In this document: positions 33,386 to 42,458 of the stretch, piece by piece
Numbering within the stretch: position 1 is the stretch's first letter
How the letters are laid out: the number at the start of each line of letters is the position of its first letter
The notes under the pieces: generated by a model
Database searches by the model: none
The model's input: the letters and a program-made list of their open reading frames with translations, nothing else
Told to the model about the DNA's origin: nothing
Translations under genes and position numbers: made by a program
Assembly (NCBI GenBank): GCA_945952025.1
Contig: CAMFGW010000010.1
Coordinates: forward strand, 1 to 64,000
Length of the DNA stretch: 64,000 nt
From: an uncultured Paracoccaceae bacterium
Lineage (GTDB): Bacteria; Pseudomonadota; Alphaproteobacteria; Rhodobacterales; Rhodobacteraceae
Reading direction: 5' to 3'

Positions 33386-33559
33386 ATGCACACACTGACC
33401 AACGGCGCACATGTTCTGGGCCATACGCTCTGGCCGCAGGGGCCACGGGCCGAGGCGATCATCGCCAATACGGCGCGTATCCTCAGCCTTCTGGTCGCGG
33501 CTGCCGTCGCGGTCGCCGCCCTTCATCTTCAGGCGCCGGGCGCGGTTCTGACGCTCTAG
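33386..33559 (+). CDS. 57-residue single-pass membrane protein, unrecognised
   Basis: A small ORF starting MHTLTNGAHVLGHTLWPQGP, with the ATG 5 nt after GGCGGAGG, one of the better ribosome sites in the region. A predicted transmembrane helix covers about residues 32-48 (ARILSLLVAAAVAVAALHL), leaving a ~28-residue N-terminal part with two His residues and a short tail. A terminator hairpin follows 43 nt after the stop. It sits 127 nt after rseP, possibly on the same transcript or its own. I do not recognise a family; the ribosome site, helix and terminator support a real gene. Confidence 0.55.
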   Translation: MHTLTNGAHVLGHTLWPQGPRAEAIIANTARILSLLVAAAVAVAALHLQAPGAVLTL

Positions 33560-33602
33560 TCCCCACCGTCCCCCGGCGGAAGGTTCCGGTTCCACCGATC
33601 CA

Positions 33603-33632
33603 GGCGCGGCCCTATCAGGGGTCGCGCCTTTT
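33603..33632 (+). terminator. Rho-independent terminator
   Basis: A 10-bp stem, GGCGCGGCCC with GGGTCGCGCC (one G-U pair), has a 6-nt loop and is followed by TTTT. It closes the transcript of the 57-residue ORF and probably the uppS-rseP operon before bamA. Confidence 0.8.
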
Positions 33633-33657
33633 GCTGTTGCGGGGGCACCCCCCCGTT

Positions 33658-33722
33658 CCGCCTCCCCGGTCCGCTCTCCCGGTCCGCTCTCCCGGTCCGC
33701 TCTCCCGGTCCGCTCTCCCGAT
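33658..33722. repeat. 13-bp direct repeat, about four and a half copies
   Basis: The unit CCGCTCTCCCGGT is repeated head to tail at 33671, 33684 and 33697, with a one-base variant at 33710 and a partial copy before them. It lies in the otherwise gene-free stretch 33560-33862 between the terminator and bamA. It looks like a simple minisatellite without coding role. Confidence 0.85.
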
Positions 33723-33862
33723 CCGCCCCCCGTTCCTCGTGGCGAAGAGCCGCCATATCCCCAGATTTGGTGGCCGGAGGTGGGCGGGCACCTTTGACAA
33801 GGGGGGGTAATCGGGCTAGTCACAATCAGCAAAAATCAAAGACGCACGGCGGGGGATTGATG

Positions 33863-36169
33863 ATGGCTCAGAAACGGCGCAGTGCGGCGGTTGGTCGGGT
33901 CCTGTCGGGGACGGCGCTTTGCGCGACGCTGCTTTTTTCCGCCCTGCCAATGGCTTCCAGCGCGGCGAGCTACCAGTTTTCCTCCGTCAAGATCGAGGGC
34001 AACCAGTCCGTCGATCCGGCGACGATCCTGTCGATGGCGGGAATCGCCAAGGGCCAGACCCTGTCGGACGGCGCGCTGAACGATGCGGCGCAGCGGCTGC
34101 AGGCGTCGGGCCTCTTCGCCTCGGTCGATCTGGTGCCGTCGGGCGGCACGCTCATCGTCCGGGTCACGGAAAATCCCACGATCAACGTCGTGTCGATCGA
34201 AGGGAACCGCCGGTTCAAGGATGAGGAGCTGACGAAGCTCCTCAAATCGCAGGGCCGGCGCATCTATTCGGCCTCGCAGGCCGAGGCGGACGCCAACGCC
34301 ATCACCCAGTTCTACGCGGACAAGGGGCGCATGGCCGCCCGCGTCGAGCCGAAGATCATCGACCGCGGCAACAACCGCTACGACCTGGTGTTCGAGGTGG
34401 CCGAGGGCAAGACGTCCGAGGTCGAGCGCCTGTCCTTCAGCGGCAACAAGGCCTTCTCGGATCGCCGTCTGCGCCAGGTGCTGGCGACCAAGCAGGCCGG
34501 GATCTTCCGCGCCATCATCAGCCGCGACACTTTCGTCCCCGACCGGGTCGAGGCCGACAAGCAGCTCCTGCTCGATTTCTACCAGTCGCGGGGCTACATC
34601 GACGCGCAAGTCAGGGGTGTCTCTTCGGAATTTTCCAACGATCGCAATGCCTTCTTCCTGTCCTTCGATATCCAGGAAGGGCCGTCCTACACGTTCAACC
34701 AGGTGGGCGTCGCGAACGAATATCCGGGCCTTGACCCGGCCCCCTTCCAGGATGTGATCCGCATCCGGCCCGGCGCGACCTATTCGCCGGTCGCCATCGA
34801 CACGACGATCAAGCGGATGGAAGCCATCGCCAAGCGGCAGGGCATCGACTTCCTGGCGATCGAGCCGCGCATCGCCAAGAACGCGCAGAACCAGACACTC
34901 GACGTGACTTTCGTCCTGGCCAAGGGCCCGCGCACTTTCGTCGAGCGGATCGACGTGCAGGGCAACGTCACCACGCAGGACCGCGTCATCCGGCGCCAGT
35001 TCCAGATCTCGGAAGGCGACCCGATGAACCCGCGCGCGATCCGCGAGGCGGCGGACCGCATCCGGGCGCTCGACTATTTCAAGAACGTGGACGTGACCGC
35101 CCATTCCGGCTCGGCCGAGGATCAGGTGGTGGTGAATGTCGGCGTCGAAGAAAAGCCCACGGGCTCGCTGACCTTCGGCGTGACCTATTCGACCTCGGAC
35201 AAGGTGGGCCTGACGCTCGGCCTGTCGGAAGCGAACCTTCTGGGGCGCGGGCAGTATCTGGCGATGAACATCGCCACGACCAAGAAGAACCAGAACAACA
35301 CCTTCACCTTCATCGAGCCGGCGCTTCTGGACCGCGACCTGAAGCTGCAATACCAGCTCTGGTACAGCACCTCGGACTATTCGAACGCGCGCTTTGCCAC
35401 CAAGCGTATGGGCACGTCGCTGGCGCTGGAATTCCCGCTGTCCGAACAGATGCGGCTGAACCTCCAGTACAAATATTCGGCCGACAAGGTCTACAACGTC
35501 GCGACAGGCTCTTCGCCCCTGCTTTATGCCGACGAGGCGCGTGGGTACGAGCGCACCAGCGCCCTGGGCTACACGATCAGCTATGACACGCGCATCACCG
35601 GGCTCAATCCGAACGGCGGCCTCTTGCTGACCTTCGGCCAGGATTACGCGGGCCTTGGCGGCGACGTGAAGTCGGTCACGACCACGGCCAAGGCGACCTA
35701 CGAGACGAAGGTCTGGCATGAAGAGTTGACCTTCCATGGCGAGGCCGAGGCGGGCGTCGTGTCGCCCCTTGGCGGCCAGACCACCGGTTACATGCAGCGC
35801 TTCACTGGCAACGGCCTGGTGCGGGGTTTCGCGCCGAACGGCATGGGGCCGCGTGACCTGAGCGTGGCGAACCGCGATGCGCTTGGCGGCAACATGTATG
35901 CGGGCGTCCGGCTCGAGGCGCGCTTCCCGATCGGGCTGCCGTCGGAATATGGCATCTCGGGCGGCCTATTCGCCGATGCGGGCTCGGTCTGGGGGCTCGA
36001 TAATCCGGGTTCGATCGACGACAAGATGCACCTGCGCTCGTCCGTCGGCTTCACCATCTTCTGGGATTCGGGGCTGGGCCCGCTGCGCATGAACTTCGCC
36101 AAGCCGATCAGCAAGGAAAGCTACGACAAGACGCAGACCTTCGACCTGACCGTGTCGACCAAGTTCTGA
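33863..36169 (+). CDS. bamA: Outer-membrane assembly factor BamA
   Basis: Core of the BAM complex that folds beta-barrel proteins into the outer membrane. The 768-aa precursor has a signal peptide (to ASSAAS, about residue 32) and five POTRA domains (about 33-420; for example FSSVKIEGNQSVDPATIL, TFVERIDVQGNVTTQDRVIR). The C-terminal Bam barrel contains VRGF (loop 6 lock motif, in GNGLVRGFAPNGMGPRDL) and ends in DLTVSTKF with the terminal Phe. The start at 33863 is 6 nt after GGGGGA; ATG 33860 directly before is also possible. It is followed by ompH, with the stop and start overlapping (TGATG). Confidence 0.96.
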   Translation: MAQKRRSAAVGRVLSGTALCATLLFSALPMASSAASYQFSSVKIEGNQSVDPATILSMAGIAKGQTLSDGALNDAAQRLQASGLFASVDLVPSGGTLIVRVTENPTINVVSIEGNRRFKDEELTKLLKSQGRRIYSASQAEADANAITQFYADKGRMAARVEPKIIDRGNNRYDLVFEVAEGKTSEVERLSFSGNKAFSDRRLRQVLATKQAGIFRAIISRDTFVPDRVEADKQLLLDFYQSRGYIDAQVRGVSSEFSNDRNAFFLSFDIQEGPSYTFNQVGVANEYPGLDPAPFQDVIRIRPGATYSPVAIDTTIKRMEAIAKRQGIDFLAIEPRIAKNAQNQTLDVTFVLAKGPRTFVERIDVQGNVTTQDRVIRRQFQISEGDPMNPRAIREAADRIRALDYFKNVDVTAHSGSAEDQVVVNVGVEEKPTGSLTFGVTYSTSDKVGLTLGLSEANLLGRGQYLAMNIATTKKNQNNTFTFIEPALLDRDLKLQYQLWYSTSDYSNARFATKRMGTSLALEFPLSEQMRLNLQYKYSADKVYNVATGSSPLLYADEARGYERTSALGYTISYDTRITGLNPNGGLLLTFGQDYAGLGGDVKSVTTTAKATYETKVWHEELTFHGEAEAGVVSPLGGQTTGYMQRFTGNGLVRGFAPNGMGPRDLSVANRDALGGNMYAGVRLEARFPIGLPSEYGISGGLFADAGSVWGLDNPGSIDDKMHLRSSVGFTIFWDSGLGPLRMNFAKPISKESYDKTQTFDLTVSTKF

Positions 36170-36801
36170 TGCGGGGGCGGCTCTGCCCCTGGCTCTGGGC
36201 GCTGGCCCTTGCCATGGCAGGGCCGACGGCATGGGCGCAGACTGCCGGCCAAACCTCGGGGCAGACTTCTGGCCAGACTTCGGGCCAGAGTTCAGGTCAG
36301 CCGGCGGCTCCTTCAAACATGGCACTGCCGCAAAGCCCGATTCTGACCGTCGATCAGGACCGGCTTTACGCCCAAAGCCTGTGGGGTCAGCGGGTCGAGG
36401 CGGAGTTGCAGGCCGAGACGCAGGCGCTTCAGACCGAAAACAACCGGATCGAGGCCGAGCTGACGGCCGAGGAAAAGTCGCTGACTGAAAAGCGCCCGAC
36501 CATGGCGCCGCAGGATTTCCGCAAGCTGGCTGACGATTTCGATGAACGGGTGACGGGGATTCGCGCCGCGCAGGACCGCAAGGCCGCCGACCTGGTCGCC
36601 TCGCGCGACCGCGCGCGGCAGGAGTTCCTGGCGGCCGCCCTGCCGGTGATGGCGAAGGTCCTGTCTGAACATGGCGCGGTCGCGATCCTCGACAACCGGG
36701 CGGTCTTTGTCGCGGCGCGGTCGGTCGATGCGACCGATGCGCTGCTGAAAGAGCTGGACGAGGCGCTTGGCGCCGGCCCCGCACCCGCGCCCAGCCCCTG
36801 A
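36169..36801 (+). CDS. Periplasmic OmpH/Skp-family chaperone
   Basis: Escorts unfolded outer-membrane proteins to BamA. The 210-aa precursor has a signal peptide ending at AWAQ (residue ~24). A low-complexity stretch of Gln-Thr-Ser-Gly repeats (QTSGQTSGQTSGQ, about 24-45) follows, then the Skp core ILTVDQDRLYAQSLWGQRVE and a long coiled coil (about 75-150) with the usual EKRPTMAPQDFRKLADDFDE turn. The Skp-type trailing segment ILDNRAVFVAARSVDATDAL is intact. The Gln-Thr-Ser-Gly insert is not part of the family and was probably made by slippage. The start overlaps the bamA stop. Confidence 0.9.
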   Translation: MRGRLCPWLWALALAMAGPTAWAQTAGQTSGQTSGQTSGQSSGQPAAPSNMALPQSPILTVDQDRLYAQSLWGQRVEAELQAETQALQTENNRIEAELTAEEKSLTEKRPTMAPQDFRKLADDFDERVTGIRAAQDRKAADLVASRDRARQEFLAAALPVMAKVLSEHGAVAILDNRAVFVAARSVDATDALLKELDEALGAGPAPAPSP

Positions 36802-36902
36802 CATTCAGAGCCTGGCGCCTTGCGCGCCAATTCGTCATTCGCTAGCTAGAAGGAAAGGCGCAGGGCACATGTCAAGGTCTGCGCATGCCGACGGGGAGCA
36901 GA

Positions 36903-37379
36903 ATGACCGATAGCGCCAGCCAGACCGCTGCGGCGGTGACGGAAGCCGACCTTGCGCTGATCCAGCGCATCATCCCGCACCGCTACCCGTTCCTGTTGAT
37001 CGACAAGGTCAAGGACATCGTCCTCAACAAGTCCTGCGTCGGCATCAAGAATGTCACGATCAACGAGCCGCAATTCCAGGGCCACTTCCCCACCAAGCCG
37101 ATCCTGCCGGGCGTCATGGTGGTCGAGGCGATGGCCCAGGCCTCGGCCGTGCTGGTCGGCCTGTCGATGAACGTGGTCGACCGCGATCTTCTGACCTATT
37201 TCATGTCGATCGACGGCTGCAAGTTCCGCCGCATGGTGGTGCCGGGCGATGTGCTCGAGCTGCACATGACCGTCAAGCGCGGCGGCGGCAAGATCTGGAA
37301 GTTCCATGGGCTCGCGAAGGTCGGCGACGAGGTGGCGTGCGAGGCTGAGATCACCGCGATGATGCATCTGCGGGACTGA
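36903..37379 (+). CDS. fabZ: 3-hydroxyacyl-ACP dehydratase FabZ
   Basis: Dehydrates 3-hydroxyacyl-ACP in fatty-acid synthesis. The 158-aa hot-dog-fold protein has the catalytic His in [14 protein letters not shown] and the Glu in [25 protein letters not shown] is conserved too. The start at 36903 (MTDSASQ) follows GGGGAG; an in-frame ATG at 36885 would add 6 residues. It lies 4 nt before lpxA. In many proteobacteria lpxD stands between ompH and fabZ; here it is absent. Confidence 0.96.
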   Translation: MTDSASQTAAAVTEADLALIQRIIPHRYPFLLIDKVKDIVLNKSCVGIKNVTINEPQFQGHFPTKPILPGVMVVEAMAQASAVLVGLSMNVVDRDLLTYFMSIDGCKFRRMVVPGDVLELHMTVKRGGGKIWKFHGLAKVGDEVACEAEITAMMHLRD

Positions 37380-37383
37380 TCGC

Positions 37384-38178
37384 ATGATCCTTCACCCGAC
37401 TGCCCGCATCCACCCCTCGGCGGTGGTCGACGACGGGGCCGTGATCGGCGCAGGGGCCGAGGTCGGGCCCTTCTGCCACATCGGGCCAAGGGTCGTCCTG
37501 GGGGCGGGCGTGGTCTTGAAAAGCCATGTCGTCGTCGCGGGCCGGACCGAGGTCGGGGACGAGACGGCGATCTTTCCCTTCGCCTGCATCGGCGAGGTGC
37601 CGCAGGACCTGAAGTTCCGCGGCGAAGAGACGCGGCTGGTGATCGGCAAGCGCAACCGCATCCGCGAGGGCGTGACCATGAACCCCGGCACCGAGGGCGG
37701 CGGCGGGGTGACGCGGATCGGCGACGACGGGCTTTTCATGGCCAATTCGCATGTGGCGCATGACTGCCAGATCGGCGACCGGGTGATCCTGGTGAACAAT
37801 GTCGCTGTCGCCGGGCATTGCGTGCTTGAAGATGACGTGATCGTCGGCGGCCTGTCGGGGGTGCACCAGTTCGTCCGCATCGGGCGGGGCGCGATGATCG
37901 GGGCGGTGACGATGGTGACGGCCGACGTGATCCCGCACGGGCTGGTGCAGGGTCCGCGCGGGGTGCTCGACGGGCTGAACCTCGTCGGGCTGCGCCGCAG
38001 GGGGGCCGAGCGCGGCGACATACTGGCCCTGCGCGACATGCTGGGCGACCTGTCGGGCGGCGCCTTCCGCGAAGAGGCCCGCGCGTTGGCCGAGCAGGAG
38101 CCCGCGAACGCCTATGTGCGCGAGGTTCTGGACTTCATCCTCGGCCCGTCGGACCGCTCGTTCCTCGCCCCTCGATGA
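37384..38178 (+). CDS. lpxA: UDP-N-acetylglucosamine acyltransferase LpxA
   Basis: First step of lipid A synthesis: transfers a 3-hydroxyacyl chain from ACP to UDP-GlcNAc. The 264-aa protein is a left-handed beta-helix of hexapeptide repeats (about 1-190). FMANSHVAHDCQIGDRVILV contains the catalytic His, and GGLSGVHQFVRIGRGAMIG is diagnostic. The C-terminal helical domain starts near GLNLVGLRRRG. The last 4 nt overlap the lpxI start (ATGA). Confidence 0.96.
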   Translation: MILHPTARIHPSAVVDDGAVIGAGAEVGPFCHIGPRVVLGAGVVLKSHVVVAGRTEVGDETAIFPFACIGEVPQDLKFRGEETRLVIGKRNRIREGVTMNPGTEGGGGVTRIGDDGLFMANSHVAHDCQIGDRVILVNNVAVAGHCVLEDDVIVGGLSGVHQFVRIGRGAMIGAVTMVTADVIPHGLVQGPRGVLDGLNLVGLRRRGAERGDILALRDMLGDLSGGAFREEARALAEQEPANAYVREVLDFILGPSDRSFLAPR

Positions 38179-39008
38179 GCCGGGTGGCGCTCATTGCCGG
38201 TTCGGGCGCCCTGCCGGGGCTTCTGGCTGCGGCGCTGGCCGGGGCGGGCCGTCCGCCGCTGGTCGCGCGGCTGGAAGGAACGCCTGTGCCCGTGGGCGAG
38301 GGGGCGGTGCGCTTCCGGCTCGAACGGCTGGTGCCGTTCATGGACAGCCTTTCGGATGCCGGCGTGACCGAGGTCGTTTTCGCCGGCGCCGCGACCCGGC
38401 CCCGGATCGACCCAGAGGCGTTCGATGCCCGCACCGCGCAGCTGGTGCCGCGCCTCTTGGCCGCGATGGGTCAGGGCGATGACGGGGCGCTGCGCGGGCT
38501 GGTAGCACTTTTCGAGGAGTGGGGCTTTGCCGTCCTTGGTGCCGATCAGGTGGCGCCCGACCTGGTGCCGGGGCCCGGCGTCCTGACCGGCGCGCCGGGC
38601 GCGGCGGATGAAGCCGATGCCGCGCGGGCGGCGGCCATTGTCGCGGGTCTTGGTGCGCTCGATCTGGGGCAGGGCGCGGTGGTGGCGCAGGGCCTTTGCC
38701 TTGCGGTCGAGACCTTGCCGGGGACGGATGCGATGCTGGCCTTCGCGGCGCTGCATGACCCGGCGCTGCGCCCGAACCCCAAGGGTGCGCGGGGCGTGCT
38801 TTACAAGGCGCCGAAGCCCGGTCAGGACCGGCGGATCGACCTGCCGGCCATCGGGCCGGAGACGGTCGCGGGTGCCGCGCGGGCGGGGCTGGCCGGGATC
38901 GCGTGGGAGGCGGGGGGCGTCCTGCTGCTTGACCGGGACGCGACGGTCGCTGCTGCGGCGGCGGCGGGCCTCTTCCTTTGGTCGCGCGCGCCGGACGACG
39001 GTCGATGA
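38175..39008 (+). CDS. lpxI: UDP-2,3-diacylglucosamine pyrophosphatase LpxI
   Basis: Hydrolyses UDP-2,3-diacylglucosamine to lipid X in lipid A synthesis. This is the alphaproteobacterial replacement for LpxH and is unrelated in sequence. The 277-aa protein begins with VALIAGSGALPGLLAAAL. FAGAATRPRIDPE, DDGALRGLVALFEEWGFAVLG and the C-terminal DLPAIGPETVAGAARAGLAG fit the family (formerly DUF1009). It is embedded between lpxA and lpxB with ATGA overlaps on both sides, the usual order in this group. Confidence 0.93.
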   Translation: MSRVALIAGSGALPGLLAAALAGAGRPPLVARLEGTPVPVGEGAVRFRLERLVPFMDSLSDAGVTEVVFAGAATRPRIDPEAFDARTAQLVPRLLAAMGQGDDGALRGLVALFEEWGFAVLGADQVAPDLVPGPGVLTGAPGAADEADAARAAAIVAGLGALDLGQGAVVAQGLCLAVETLPGTDAMLAFAALHDPALRPNPKGARGVLYKAPKPGQDRRIDLPAIGPETVAGAARAGLAGIAWEAGGVLLLDRDATVAAAAAAGLFLWSRAPDDGR

Positions 39009-40156
39009 CGGGCCTGGGCCTTTTCCTGATTGCGGGCGAGCCTTCCGGGGACGCGCTTGGTGCGGCGCTGATGGCGGGGCTCAAGGATCTGTCGCCGGAC
39101 CTGCGACTGAGTGGCGTTGGCGGCCCGCTGATGGAGGGGCAGGGGCTTTCGAGTCTTTTCCCGATGGAAGAACTGTCGGTGATGGGCCTCCTGGAGGTTC
39201 TGCCGAAGCTTCCGCGCCTGAAGGCCCGCATCCGCCAGACGGCCGACGCCGTGCTAGCTTCGGGCGCCGATGCGCTGGTGACCATCGACAGCCCGGATTT
39301 CTGCCTGCGCGTGGCGGGTCTGGTCCGCGCCGCGCGTCCCGATTTCCGCACCATCCATTATGTCGCGCCGACCGTCTGGGCCTGGCGACCGGGGCGGGCG
39401 GCGAAGATGGCGCCCATCATCGACCATGTGCTGGCGCTTTTCCCCTTCGAGCCGCCCTTGATGGAGGCCGCGGGGATGAGCTGCGATTTCGTCGGCCACC
39501 CGGCGGCGCACGCCCTTCGTGCCACGCCGGCAGAGGCCGCGGCCTTTCGCGCGACGAACGCGATCCCGCCCGACGCGCCGCTTCTGCTGCTCTTGCCCGG
39601 ATCGCGCAAGGGCGAGGTCACGCGCCTTCTGCCGCGCTTTCGGGAAACGCTGGCGCTTCTGCGCGACCGTCATCCCGGTGTCCGCGCCGTCCTGCCGACC
39701 GTGCGGGGGACCGAGCCCCTGGTGCGCAATGCGCTCGCGGCAGAGGCGACCGCGCCCCTGATCCTGACCGGCGCGGATGCCAAGCGCGCGGCCTTTGCCG
39801 CCGCCGACCTTGCGCTCGCGGCGTCCGGGACCGTCAGCCTTGAACTGGCTCGGAACCGGGTGCCCATGGTCATCGGCCACGATTTCAACCGCCTGACCTT
39901 CGCGCTGATGCGCCGGGCCGCGCTGATCGATACGGTGACGCTGGTCAACATCGTCTCGGACACCCGCGCGGTGCCGGAACTCCTCGGCCCCGCCTGCCGT
40001 CCGCCAGCGATGGCCGGGGCGCTCGACCGCATCCTGTCGGGCCCTGATGCCCGCGCGGCGCAGCGGCAGGCCGCCGACCTGACCATGGCGCGCCTTGGCG
40101 AAGGGGCCGAGGATCCCGGCCTGAGGGCTGCGCGGTCGGTCCTCGCGCATATCTGA
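39005..40156 (+). CDS. lpxB: Lipid-A-disaccharide synthase LpxB
   Basis: Joins lipid X and UDP-diacylglucosamine into the lipid A disaccharide, a peripheral inner-membrane glycosyltransferase. The 383-aa product starts LFLIAGEPSGDALGAAL. It contains SVMGLLEVLPKLPRL, TIDSPDFCLRVA, HYVAPTVWAWRPGRA, FVGHPAAHAL and LLPGSRKGEV, all typical. The start at 39005 is the ATG overlapping the lpxI stop. It ends the bamA-lpxB cluster; 85 nt separate it from argC. Confidence 0.96.
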   Translation: MTGLGLFLIAGEPSGDALGAALMAGLKDLSPDLRLSGVGGPLMEGQGLSSLFPMEELSVMGLLEVLPKLPRLKARIRQTADAVLASGADALVTIDSPDFCLRVAGLVRAARPDFRTIHYVAPTVWAWRPGRAAKMAPIIDHVLALFPFEPPLMEAAGMSCDFVGHPAAHALRATPAEAAAFRATNAIPPDAPLLLLLPGSRKGEVTRLLPRFRETLALLRDRHPGVRAVLPTVRGTEPLVRNALAAEATAPLILTGADAKRAAFAAADLALAASGTVSLELARNRVPMVIGHDFNRLTFALMRRAALIDTVTLVNIVSDTRAVPELLGPACRPPAMAGALDRILSGPDARAAQRQAADLTMARLGEGAEDPGLRAARSVLAHI

Positions 40157-40241
40157 TCCGCGCCGGCGCGCCACCGTCCGACCCGCCGTTGCCTCTGCCG
40201 CGCTGCGGCGCTAGGAAGGGCCACCTGCGCAGGAGGCCGCC

Positions 40242-41270
40242 ATGACCCTTTCCGTCGCCATCCTAGGTGCCTCGGGCTACACCGGGGCCGAGCTCGTCCG
40301 GCTGATCGCGACCCATCCGGGGCTGACGATCACGGGGCTGTCGGGCGACCGCAAGGCGGGGATGGAGATGGCCGAGGTCTTTCCCTTCCTGACGCCCCTC
40401 ACCCTGCCGCGACTGCAAAAGATCGAGGACATGAACCTGTCCTCGGCCGACCTGGTGTTCTGCGCGCTGCCGCATGCCACGAGCCAGGAGGTCATCGCCG
40501 CCCTGCCGCGCGACCTGAAGGTGGTGGACCTGTCGGCCGACTTCCGGCTGCGCGATCCGGCAGCCTATGAGAAGTGGTATGGCAAGCCCCATGCCGCGCC
40601 CGACCTGCAGAAGGAAGCGGTCTACGGGCTGACCGAGTTCTACCGCGACCAGATCCGCCCCGCGCGGCTGGTGGCCGGGACGGGCTGCAACGCGGCGGCC
40701 GGGCAATATGCCATTCGGCCCCTGATTTCGGCCGGTGTGATCGACCTGGACGACATCATCCTGGACCTGAAGAACGGCGTTTCGGGCGCGGGCCGGTCGC
40801 TGAAGGAAAACCTGCTGCATGCAGAGCTTTCGGGCGGCACGCACCCCTATTCGGCCGGCGGCACGCACCGGCATCTGGGCGAGTTCGACCAGGAGTTTTC
40901 GGCGCTCGCCGGGCGGCCGGTGCGGGTGATCTTCACGCCCCACCTCTGCCCCTTCAATCGCGGCATCCTGGCCACCTGCTACGTCAAGGGCGATCCGGCG
41001 GCCATTCATGCGGCGCTGGCCGGGGCCTATGGCGACGAGCCTTTCCTGCATGTCCTGCCAATGGGCAAGCTGCCCTCGACGCGCTCGATCGCCGGGTCGA
41101 ACCATGTGCAGATCGGCGTTTCGGGCGACCGGGTGCCGGGCCGGGCGACGGTTGTCGTGGCGCTGGACAATCTGACCAAGGGGTCGTCGGGACAGGCGTT
41201 GCAGAATGCGAACCTGATGCTGGGCCTGCCGGAAACGCAAGGGCTGACGCTGGCGCCGGTCTTCCCGTAA
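40242..41270 (+). CDS. argC: N-acetyl-gamma-glutamyl-phosphate reductase
   Basis: NADPH-dependent third step of arginine synthesis. The 342-aa enzyme begins with the dinucleotide motif [18 protein letters not shown]. The nucleophile Cys lies in [18 protein letters not shown] (near residue 149), and the C-terminal half contains [17 protein letters not shown] and [17 protein letters not shown]. This is the long form (type 1) of ArgC. The start follows AGGAGG by about 6 nt. ccmE follows after 13 nt on the same strand; no other arg gene is present. Confidence 0.96.
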   Translation: MTLSVAILGASGYTGAELVRLIATHPGLTITGLSGDRKAGMEMAEVFPFLTPLTLPRLQKIEDMNLSSADLVFCALPHATSQEVIAALPRDLKVVDLSADFRLRDPAAYEKWYGKPHAAPDLQKEAVYGLTEFYRDQIRPARLVAGTGCNAAAGQYAIRPLISAGVIDLDDIILDLKNGVSGAGRSLKENLLHAELSGGTHPYSAGGTHRHLGEFDQEFSALAGRPVRVIFTPHLCPFNRGILATCYVKGDPAAIHAALAGAYGDEPFLHVLPMGKLPSTRSIAGSNHVQIGVSGDRVPGRATVVVALDNLTKGSSGQALQNANLMLGLPETQGLTLAPVFP

Positions 41271-41283
41271 GGCGCTGAACCCC

Positions 41284-41757
41284 ATGAAAAACCTGAAGAA
41301 ACAGCGCCGCATCCAGATCATCGCCCTGGCCTTCGTCGCCATGGCGGCGGCACTCCTGGCGGTTAAGTTCGCAGAGTCGAACGCGCTTCAGTACTTTCGC
41401 TCGCCCAGCCAGGTCCAGTCAGACCCGCCGCGTCCGTCAGAAATCTTTCGCATCGGCGGGCTGGTCGAGAAGGGATCGCTCGTCCGCGGCGTGGGCACCA
41501 CCGTCACCTTCCGCGTCACCGATACGAACGCGAGCGTTCCGGTCGAATTCACCGGCGTCCTGCCCGACCTCTTCGCCGAGGGGCAGGGCATGGTCGGCAC
41601 CGGCACGATGAAGAACGGCACCTTCGTCGCGTCCGAGATCCTGGCCAAGCATGATGAAAACTACATGCCGAAAGAGGTCATCGACGCCTTGAAGGCGCAG
41701 GGCATCTATGTCGACCCCAAGACCAAGGCGATGACGAGCGTGCCGCCGTCCCCCTGA
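41284..41757 (+). CDS. ccmE: Cytochrome c-type biogenesis heme chaperone CcmE
   Basis: Periplasmic heme chaperone, tethered by one N-terminal membrane helix (about 9-27), that passes heme to CcmF/CcmH. The 157-aa protein has the OB-fold core FRIGGLVEKGSLVRG and VEFTGVLPDLFAEGQGMVG. The heme-binding histidine lies in LAKHDENYMP near residue 122; the tyrosine nearby is the second conserved ligand. It lies 13 nt after argC. ccmF and ccmH follow only after the endolysin/holin pair, so the ccm set is interrupted. Confidence 0.95.
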   Translation: MKNLKKQRRIQIIALAFVAMAAALLAVKFAESNALQYFRSPSQVQSDPPRPSEIFRIGGLVEKGSLVRGVGTTVTFRVTDTNASVPVEFTGVLPDLFAEGQGMVGTGTMKNGTFVASEILAKHDENYMPKEVIDALKAQGIYVDPKTKAMTSVPPSP

Positions 41758-41797
41758 CGCGCGGCGGGGCACCACCGCGCGGGGCCGCTCCCGCGAT

Positions 41798-41803
41798 TTA
41801 ACC
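41798..41803 (+). promoter_or_regulatory. CtrA-like half-site before the endolysin gene
   Basis: TTAACC lies 43 nt before the endolysin start, in the 89-nt gap after ccmE. CtrA is needed for expression of gene-transfer-agent release functions in Rhodobacter (established). A single half-site is weak evidence. Confidence 0.25.
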
Positions 41804-41846
41804 TTTTGTCCGCACCTTTCCCCCATCACTCAAGGGGGACTGACCC

Positions 41847-42458
41847 ATGCAGACGGTGCAACAGATCGCCGACGACATCGTGCGGCGCGAGGGGGGCTAT
41901 GTGGACGACCCGGCCGATCCGGGCGGGGCCACGAACCATGGCGTGACACTTGCGACGCTGGCGCGGCTCGGGCGGGACGAAACGGGCGACGGGCAGGTCG
42001 ACAGGGCGGACGTGAAGGCGCTGACGGCGGCCGATGCCGCGACGATCTTCATCGAGCAATATTACCGCAAGCCGGGGCTCGCGGCGCTGCCCGATGGGCT
42101 GCAGCCGTCGGTCTTCGACATGTATGTGAACGCGGGCGCCAATGCCGTGCGCATCCTGCAGCGGCTTTTGACAGAGCTCGGCCATCCGGTGACCGAGGAC
42201 GGTATCGTCGGGCGCGAGACGGCACGGGCGGCACGGGCGGCGGCGGCGGTCGATCCGGCGCTCTTGGCCGACGCCTATGGCATCGCGCGGCGCAACTACT
42301 ACTACCACCTTGGCGACATCCGCCCCGCGAGCCGCAAGTTCGCCCGCCGCAATGACGGCGGCAAGGGCGGCTGGATCACGCGCGCCGAAGAGTTCATCTC
42401 TGCCCCCTACCGGCTGACGGACGCCCAGCACCGGGCGCGGGTGTCGGCATGGGCCTGA
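41847..42458 (+). CDS. Endolysin, glycoside hydrolase family 108 type
   Basis: N-acetylmuramidase-like peptidoglycan hydrolase (203 aa). The catalytic Glu15 lies in VRREGGYVDDPADPGGATNH, the signature of this family, and WITRAEEFI near the end belongs to the C-terminal peptidoglycan-binding part. There is no signal peptide, so it needs a holin to reach the wall; the next gene encodes one, overlapping by 10 nt. In Rhodobacter capsulatus an endolysin/holin pair outside the main gene-transfer-agent cluster releases RcGTA particles (established); that this pair does the same is inference. No phage structural gene is nearby. The ribosome site is GGGGGA. Confidence 0.85.
   Translation: MQTVQQIADDIVRREGGYVDDPADPGGATNHGVTLATLARLGRDETGDGQVDRADVKALTAADAATIFIEQYYRKPGLAALPDGLQPSVFDMYVNAGANAVRILQRLLTELGHPVTEDGIVGRETARAARAAAAVDPALLADAYGIARRNYYYHLGDIRPASRKFARRNDGGKGGWITRAEEFISAPYRLTDAQHRARVSAWA

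Noticed and set aside
33658..33722. Short CRISPR array
   Set aside because: The 13-bp units are contiguous with no spacers, and there are no cas genes.
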